Part shown: positions 7,371-11,084 of the stretch, one piece after another
How the letters are laid out: each line of letters starts with the position of its first letter
How positions within the stretch are numbered: position 1 is the first letter of the stretch
Source of the DNA: Baffinella frigidus
Lineage: Eukaryota > Cryptophyceae > Cryptomonadales > Baffinellaceae
DNA length: 11,084 bases
NCBI GenBank assembly: GCA_026770585.1
Contig: MU646597.1
Coordinates: forward strand, 28,721 to 39,804
Reading direction: 5' to 3'
The notes under the pieces: generated by a model
Database searches by the model: none
What the model was told of the DNA's origin: nothing
Seen by the model: the letters and a program-made list of their open reading frames with translations, nothing else
Translations under genes and position numbers: made by a program

Positions 7371-7618
7371 AAGGCGGGGTTGGCGATCAGGGGCGGGTCC
7401 ACCCACCTTCACCGCAGCGCCCGTCCCTCTCGCGCGCCTAGGACCTGTTGAGGACATGACTCTACTGGCCACATATGACTCTACTGGCCACTTTACAGGA
7501 ATGACGCATGCGGACACAGGTACAGGTCGGACCTCTGAAAGCGAAGGACAAAAAGGCGGGTCGGGTCGTCCGGGGCGGGTCCACGCACCTACAACGCAAC
7601 GCCCGCTCTCGCGCGCCT
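7371..7618 (-). repeat. Partial duplication of the MYND gene 3' end
   Basis: 7371-7440 and 7553-7618 are diverged direct copies (AAGGCGGG.., GGGGCGGGTCCAC, GCAACGCCCG/GCAGCGCCCG, CTCTCGCGCGCCT). The copy at 7553-7618 overlaps the last codons and stop of the MYND gene. The distal copy has AAG where the gene has its TAG stop. Between them, ATGACTCTACTGGCCAC is duplicated at 7456-7472 and 7475-7491. Confidence 0.8.
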
Positions 7619-9132
7619 CGCCTCGAGCTGCGCGGCAGCGCTTTCAAACATGTCGCGGATCGCCTTGCGCCCCGCCTCGTCCGCGTGGTGCAGGAGCTCC
7701 CCGCCACGGTGCGACCATTCCACCACCCCTTCGAAGTTCTGGAGCTGGTAGTTGATGCGCACCAGAGCAAGCACTTCCTCCCAGCGAGGCTTGTGGCACA
7801 CCTTTGAGTGCTTGTCGAACGCCGCAGAATGGCACCTGCCGTCCCGCAGTCTAGGTGTCAACTCCTATCTCCGATGTCGAATAAAAATATTCACTTTCTG
7901 CCACGTCTAAAGTTGATTATCACCCTGAAAATAAACAACTTTGGCGTGTCAAATCAAAAGTGGTTACAATTTCAAGGCGATAATCAACTTTAGAGGAGGC
8001 AGAAAGTGAATATTTTTATTCGATATCGGAGATAAACTCGCGCTGGTGTCACACCGGCTACCACCAGCAACCCGCTGCAGCTTGTATCCGGATCGGGTAC
8101 TGTAGTAATTTTCAGCTAAACCGAAGAAATCTCTTCGGTATCTCCCGTCAGCAATTCGCGGTCCCTAGGGTTTCCTACTGTAGGGTCATAGGGAAGATTG
8201 TTTTCCCAATAAAATACCCAAATCCTTGCGAGTAGCCGGTATAAGCTGCTACGGGTTGCTGGTGGTACGCTCGCCCCGGAGCATCCACGCGTGGCTTCCG
8301 GGCCGGAAGCCAGGCCCCCTTTGGGCCTTAGAGGGCTATAGGGGCTTCCCCAGAGCCCCCAGCCGATACGTTGAAGGCCGATATCGGCACTTCCGCCGAT
8401 ACGTCCGATACGACCCCAGCTGATAAGAGCCGATAAGGATTTGTCCGATCTAACAACCCTACTTCCGGCCTCCTTGGCGCCAAGGAGGCTGATACGGGAA
8501 AGAGCAGGTGGCGGGCATTGGCAATTGACCATCCACCCTGGAGGGGACTTGCGGCCAATCCCGAATAACCCTTTATCGCGAAAGTTGACATGATTTATAC
8601 CACTTAAATACATATTAGACCTTTTTGTACCAGATCCATTCATCACGGGGGCGCCACATTGTGGCGCCATCTCCAAGGGGAGTTGACTTAAGAATGCTCA
8701 AAATACCATAATGTTCCATCCAGGGTGGGTAGCAGCTGCGCACACGAGAAATGAAACTCGGCTGCTGCTCGCATCACCCGGCGTTGGGGTCTAGGGTTTA
8801 GGGCTAGGGTTCAGGGTTCAGGGTTCAGGGTTTAGGGGTGAGGGTTCAGGGTTTAGGGTTTGGGATTTACTCTTGGGAACAGTACGCCACGACGTTGCAG
8901 TGGATGCACTTCGTGAGCGGTCGATCTCTTCTTGCGCAGTGTGCACACGACACCACTGTCGCGGGATCCAGTTTCAGTGCTCGGGGCTGGAGACACGCGT
9001 ACAGTGCTGAGGCGTGGACTGGGGGGGCTCACTTGAGTAGACAATGCGGAAAACTTCGCGGACGGCGAAGACAGCAACCGCGCCGGCGGCGACAGCGCTG
9101 GTGCCCAGGAGCCACGCCTTCGCCGAAGGCAT
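7589..9132 (-). CDS. MYND-type zinc-finger protein with N-terminal hydrophobic anchor (spliced)
   Basis: The gene model on the minus strand starts at ATG 9132. Exon 1 (9132-9033) codes for 33 residues, MPSAKAWLLG.. then an Ala/Val-rich hydrophobic stretch (about residues 8-24), like a signal anchor. It ends at A|GTGAGC. Exon 2 (about 8979-8871) carries C-x2-C-x9-C-x2-C-x4-Y-C-S-Q. Exon 3 (7835-7589) starts inside the next Glu codon and supplies C-x7-H-x3-C, followed by about 68 helical, Glu/Arg/Ala-rich residues and TAG.

All eight zinc ligands have MYND family spacing; the usual Trp before the His is Phe. MYND fingers are protein-binding modules that usually recruit partners through proline-rich motifs. 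The predicted length is about 151 residues. The exon 2-3 junction is exact. The exon 1-2 junction is less certain: acceptors at 8980 or 9007, or other donors, also keep frame. Codons favour G/C at third positions, unlike the surrounding repeats. The helical tail is unrecognised, and its partner and function are unknown. Confidence 0.8.
7866..8034. repeat. AT-rich hairpin (MITE-like) element in the MYND intron
   Basis: Arms about 7866-7930 and 7969-8034 pair over about 60 bases with few mismatches. Matching blocks are TATCTCCGAT.TCGAATAAA, TATTCACTTTCTGCC and TCTAAAGTTGATTATC. Its AT-rich composition contrasts with the GC-rich exons. It ends about 30 bases upstream of the splice acceptor. Confidence 0.95.
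8058..8271. repeat. Inverted repeat with ACCACCAGCAACCC ends, in the MYND intron
   Basis: Arms 8058-8092 and 8236-8271 match over about 35 bases with several differences (TACCACCAGCAACCCG, GCAGCTT.TA). Inside are a small ACCGAAGA/TCTTCGGT hairpin (8120-8139) and CCTACTGTAGG (8174-8184). The same terminal sequence bounds 173-371. Confidence 0.85.
8373..8489. repeat. GCCGATA-rich segment and 22-base palindrome
   Basis: CCGATA or CGATA units recur between about 8360 and 8440, including the palindrome GGCCGATATCGGC-like core at 8376-8389. A perfect 22-base palindrome centred on GGCGCC lies at 8468-8489 (CTCCTTGGCGCCAAGGAG core). Confidence 0.75.
8531..8730. repeat. Inverted pair ATCCACCCTGGA and palindrome GGCGCCACA..TGTGGCGCC
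   Basis: ATCCACCCTGGA (8531-8542) pairs with 8719-8730 at 11 of 12. Between them, GGCGCCACA (8650-8658) and TGTGGCGCC (8660-8668) form a near-closed 9-base stem. This may be another decayed hairpin element inside the intron. Confidence 0.6.
8783..8868. repeat. TTTAGGG/TTCAGGG telomere-like tract at the 5' end of the MYND intron
   Basis: On the plus strand this is a mix of GGGTTTA, GGGTTCA and GGGTGA units. On the coding (minus) strand it begins two bases inside the donor as AAATCCCAAACCCTAAACCC. The mixture of T and C in the third position resembles TT(T/C)AGGG telomeres. It is the best-preserved tract in the window. Confidence 0.9.
8980..9032 (-). other. Putative first intron of the MYND gene (about 53 nt)
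   Basis: The hydrophobic exon and the MYND exon are in different frames, so an intron is needed. GTGAGC at 9032-9027 is the best donor. Ending at CCCCGAG (8980) restores frame and gives 53 nt. Ending at CCTCAG (9007) gives only 26 nt. Donors at 9054 or 9042 with the CTCCAG acceptor (8987) also keep frame. A decayed frame is the alternative. Confidence 0.5.
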
Positions 9133-9856
9133 GCTGGCCCTTATCCCCACAAGCGATCTGACTGCTGCCGATCGCACTTTGACGAGGAACGTGCAGCCCC
9201 TGCTAGCGAGAAGGGTCAGCTCCTCCGATGCGAGAGAGACCCGAGGAGACGCTGAATCTCTCAAAGAGATCCAAAGAGACGCTGAATCTCGGCGTTCTCG
9301 TTCTCCGTGTTTTTAGAGCGGGACAGGCAAAATCCGTGGAAAGTTCTGCCAAAGAAGCTGCCCTGCCCCAAGCCTCGCTGTCCTGCGTACTGGAGAGGCG
9401 GGCGAGTTTTCTGGAGGTGAGGCGCGCATACCAGCTGTTGTTGAACCCACACCTCGTCCTGAAAGACAGCTGCTTGACGCCATACAGGATTGCAAAAAAT
9501 GCAGAGTGAACACTCAAGCAGGGCTGACCGGGCTAGGCTTGAGGCGAGCGCATGCAGCCTCGTGAATGCCCAAGCCCTGCAGACCATCTACTGTGATGCC
9601 CTGCCAAGATTTCTAAGGGCATCAGACAGATCTCTGTCTGCGGTTCGTGGCTTTGATGCTGCCTGTCGCGCCTCACCAATTTGCTTCCGAATCCGCCCGT
9701 CCACTGAAGTCTGTCGCCTGACAGCTGCAGGTAGGCGCGCGTCCCAGCACGCGAATTCATCTGCTGCGGGCAGCTCCGTGCAAGCTCGTCCGAGAAGCAC
9801 ACCTTGTCGCCTTCCAAGGCGACGCTTCATCTAAAAGGCCGCCTTCCAACTTCGGA
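9133..9856. other. Inter-gene region between divergent MYND and HSP70 genes
   Basis: This must hold the MYND upstream region and probably part of the HSP70 upstream region. GAGACGCTGAATCTC is repeated exactly at 9247-9261 and 9276-9290. Small hairpins occur at 9596-9624 (GATGCCCT/AGGGCATC), 9625-9642 (CAGACA/TGTCTG) and near 9808 (GTCGCCTT/AAGGCGAC). A strong isolated donor, GCAG|GTAGGC (9731), lies on the plus strand and could end a 5' non-coding exon. Open frames of 90-114 residues on both strands show no recognisable domain. I found no clear heat-shock element. Confidence 0.45.
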
Positions 9857-10087
9857 ATGGTGAACAAGGTCCCACTCCCTCGCCGCCCTCTCCCCCCCTT
9901 TCCCTGCCTGTGACACTCTGCAATCAGTGTCCAGCGTTGCGCGGCGGCGAGGGCACGTTTGATCTTGATTGCGCGTGCGGAACGAGGGTGGTTTGTCCTT
10001 GCGAGGGCTCTGGGATTTGCCCGTCCGTGTTTGCGCAAGGTTGCTCGCCATAGAGGCTGAGAAAGCACCTTGCTCCATCACGAGCAG
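9857..10087 (+). other. Possible HSP70 start exon and first intron
   Basis: The HSP70 similarity begins at 10088 just after CAG (10085-10087) with no in-frame ATG nearby; the frame opens only with TTG at 10070. One way to supply a start is ATGGTGAACAAG (9857-9868) followed by GT at 9869, giving a 219-nt intron with a C/T-rich beginning and a phase-0 junction. This is a guess. The ATG could also have been lost. Confidence 0.25.
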
Positions 10088-10845
10088 AAGGTCGACGGCC
10101 CGGCAATCGGAATCGATCTGGGCGGGAACAAGTCGTGCGTGGGCATCTGGCAGAACGAGCGAGTCGAGATCATCGCCACCGTCGTGGGTCGCGTTCACCG
10201 ACTCGGAGCGTCTCGTCGGGGGCGCCGCCAAGAACCAGGCCGCCATGAACCCGCAGAACACGGTGTGCGCGGTCAAGCGCCTCATCGGCCGTAGGATGGA
10301 TGACCCTGAACTTGACCTCGAGCGCTTCCCGTTTAAGGTGAAGGGCACGGAGGGGGGCACGCTGCGCATCGTTGTCCAGTTCAAGGGCGAGGAGACGTCG
10401 TTCTCCCCCGAGGAGATTTCGGCGATGATCCTTCTCAAGATGAAGCATACTGCCGAGGCGTACCTCGGCACGACCGTCAAGGACGCCGTCGTTTCTGTCC
10501 CGGCCTGCTTCACCGATGCCCGACGCCAGGCCACCAGGGAAGCGGGCCTGCTCGCGGGTCTCAACGTGCTGCGCGTCATCAACGAGCCCACCGCCGCGGC
10601 ATTCGCGTACGGTCTCGATAAGAAGGGCGAGACAAACGTCCTGGTCTTCGATCTTGGCGGGGGCAGCTTGGACGTGACTCTCCTGACTATCGACGACGGC
10701 ATCTTCGAGGTGAAGGCTACTGCGGGCGACGCGCATCTCGGCGGCGAGGATTTCGACGACCGCCTTGTGGCGTACGTGGTCGAGGAGTTCAAGCGCATGC
10801 ACAACACTGACCCTTCGGATAATCCCCGCGCGCTCCGCCGCATCC

Positions 10846-10981
10846 GTACAACCTCACCCCTAAACCCCACACCCTAACCCCTACACCCAACACCCAGCAC
10901 CCTACACCTAAACCGCAAACTGTAAGACGGGAACTCCGAATCCGTGGGAACCCTCACCCTCACCCCGAAACCCGGAAGCAG
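10846..10981 (+). other. 136-nt HSP70 intron built largely of telomere-like repeats
   Basis: The donor is ATCC|GTACAACC and the acceptor GAAGCAG|GGACAG. Joining gives Arg-Ile-Arg-Thr-Ala-Cys-Glu-Lys, the HSP70 sequence at this point, with no residue gained or lost. The intron body is CCCCTAAACCCC, CACCCTAACCCC and CTACACCTAAACC-like DNA (10850-10912), a 35-base unique stretch, and CCCTCACCCTCACCCC (10951-10966). An ACA triplet lies at both edges (10848-10850 and 10984-10986), compatible with a short target duplication. Confidence 0.9.
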
Positions 10982-11040
10982 GGACAGCGTGCGAGAAAGC
11001 CAAGCGCACCCTCTCCTCGGCGGCGCAGACAACCGTCGAG

Positions 11041-11047
11041 GTACCCC

Positions 11048-11079
<32 letters not shown>

Positions 11080-11084
11080 ACCCT
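11041..11084 (+). other. Second HSP70 intron (5' part), CCCTCAA repeats, cut by window end
   Basis: After Val-Glu (GTCGAG) the sequence goes GTACCCCCTCAACCCTCAAC and continues as CCCTCAA units to the last base. In the family the next residues are Val-Asp-Ser; only a GTA for Val is present, and it coincides with the donor GT. The simplest reading is an intron starting at 11041. The first intron also starts GTAC. Confidence 0.75.

Larger units (their letters stand above)
7836..8870 (-). other. 1,035-nt intron of the MYND gene, packed with repeats
   Basis: The donor is CAAGA|GTAAATCCC (first base 8870) and the acceptor is GGCAG|GTGCC (last base 7836). Joining restores a Glu-Cys pair inside Y-C-S-Q-E-C, precisely in frame and with correct zinc-ligand spacing. 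From the 5' end, the intron holds a telomere-like tract (8868-8783), a loosely paired region, two perfect palindromes, the 8058-8271 inverted repeat and the 7866-8034 hairpin. A 186-residue open frame inside it (8116-8676) spans these repeats and is not considered a gene. Confidence 0.8.
10088..11084 (+). pseudogene. HSP70: Cytosolic-type HSP70, N-terminal ATPase domain, frameshifted and cut by the window end
   Basis: HSP70s are ATP-driven chaperones. The sequence begins [10 protein letters not shown], the usual start of eukaryotic cytosolic members, then runs through [41 protein letters not shown] and HLGGEDFD, then T-A-C-E-K-A-K-R-T-L-S-S after an intron. About 271 of the usual ~640-650 residues are present.

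Oddities: (1) between IIA (ends 10177) and PSWVAF (starts 10179) eight family residues are missing and the frame shifts, equal to a 23-nt deletion; (2) phosphate-loop TTY after DLG is GNK; (3) GGGTFD is GGGSLD; (4) PAYF is PACF. The second frame is open from 9969 to the intron, but its part before 10179 is not HSP70. Codons are strongly G/C-ending. Intron 10846-10981 and a donor at 11041 follow. It is most likely a pseudogene or a decaying paralogue. A sequence error at 10178 would restore only the frame, not the substitutions. Confidence 0.85.

Noticed and set aside
8116-8676. A 186-residue minus-strand open frame
   Set aside because: It sits wholly inside the MYND intron and runs through an inverted repeat and two perfect palindromes. 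No domain is visible.
9827-10870. A 347-residue open frame on the minus strand
   Set aside because: It lies antisense to the HSP70 coding region, where G/C-ending codons remove stops on the other strand. It shows no domain.

Overview
The window looks like nuclear DNA from a eukaryotic microbe, probably an alga or other protist. The evidence is GT-AG introns that restore conserved proteins exactly, a cytosolic-type eukaryotic HSP70, a eukaryotic MYND zinc finger, many degenerate TTTAGGG/TTCAGGG-type telomere-like tracts, and dense palindromic repeats. The style reminds me of a cryptophyte or related alga, but that is a weak guess. There is no operon structure and no rRNA or tRNA that I can see.

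Only two genes are well supported, both in the right-hand third. A MYND-finger gene (minus strand, 9132 down to 7589) has a hydrophobic N-terminal exon, an exon with the first five zinc ligands, a 1,035-nt intron, and a last exon with the remaining three ligands and a helical tail. An HSP70 gene (plus strand, from about 10088 to the right edge) starts about 950 bases away and is divergently oriented. It carries a 136-nt intron and the donor of a second intron, which is cut by the window end. It also has an apparent 23-nt deletion with frameshift near the N terminus, plus changes at conserved nucleotide-site residues, so this copy looks like a pseudogene or a decaying paralogue. A third, weaker minus-strand candidate lies at about 2037 to 1590.

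The most striking theme is that introns begin with telomere-like repeats. In the HSP70 intron, at the second HSP70 donor, in the MYND intron and at the donor of the weak candidate gene, the GT is followed almost at once by C-rich CCCTAAA/CCCTCAA-like DNA, always C-rich on the coding strand. For the first HSP70 intron and the long MYND intron, removing the GT-AG segment rebuilds the family sequence exactly. The tracts at the two window ends face the wrong way for real telomeres, so they are better read as interstitial or intronic.

Layout: 1-1210 holds a G-rich tract, two inverted repeats and a TAGGG/GAGGG minisatellite. 1357-5090 is dominated by a dispersed repeat family containing CCTAAAGGACCTAAAGG-like units in both orientations, interrupted by the weak gene, a 340-base telomere-like tract (about 3160-3505) and a purine-rich degenerate repeat (3520-3890). 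5237-7360 is a series of hairpin (MITE-like) elements, one nested inside another. 7371-9132 is the MYND gene and its hairpin-filled intron. 9133-10087 is the inter-gene region, and 10088-11084 is HSP70. A palindromic core CCTACNGTAGG recurs nine times and links many of the hairpins.
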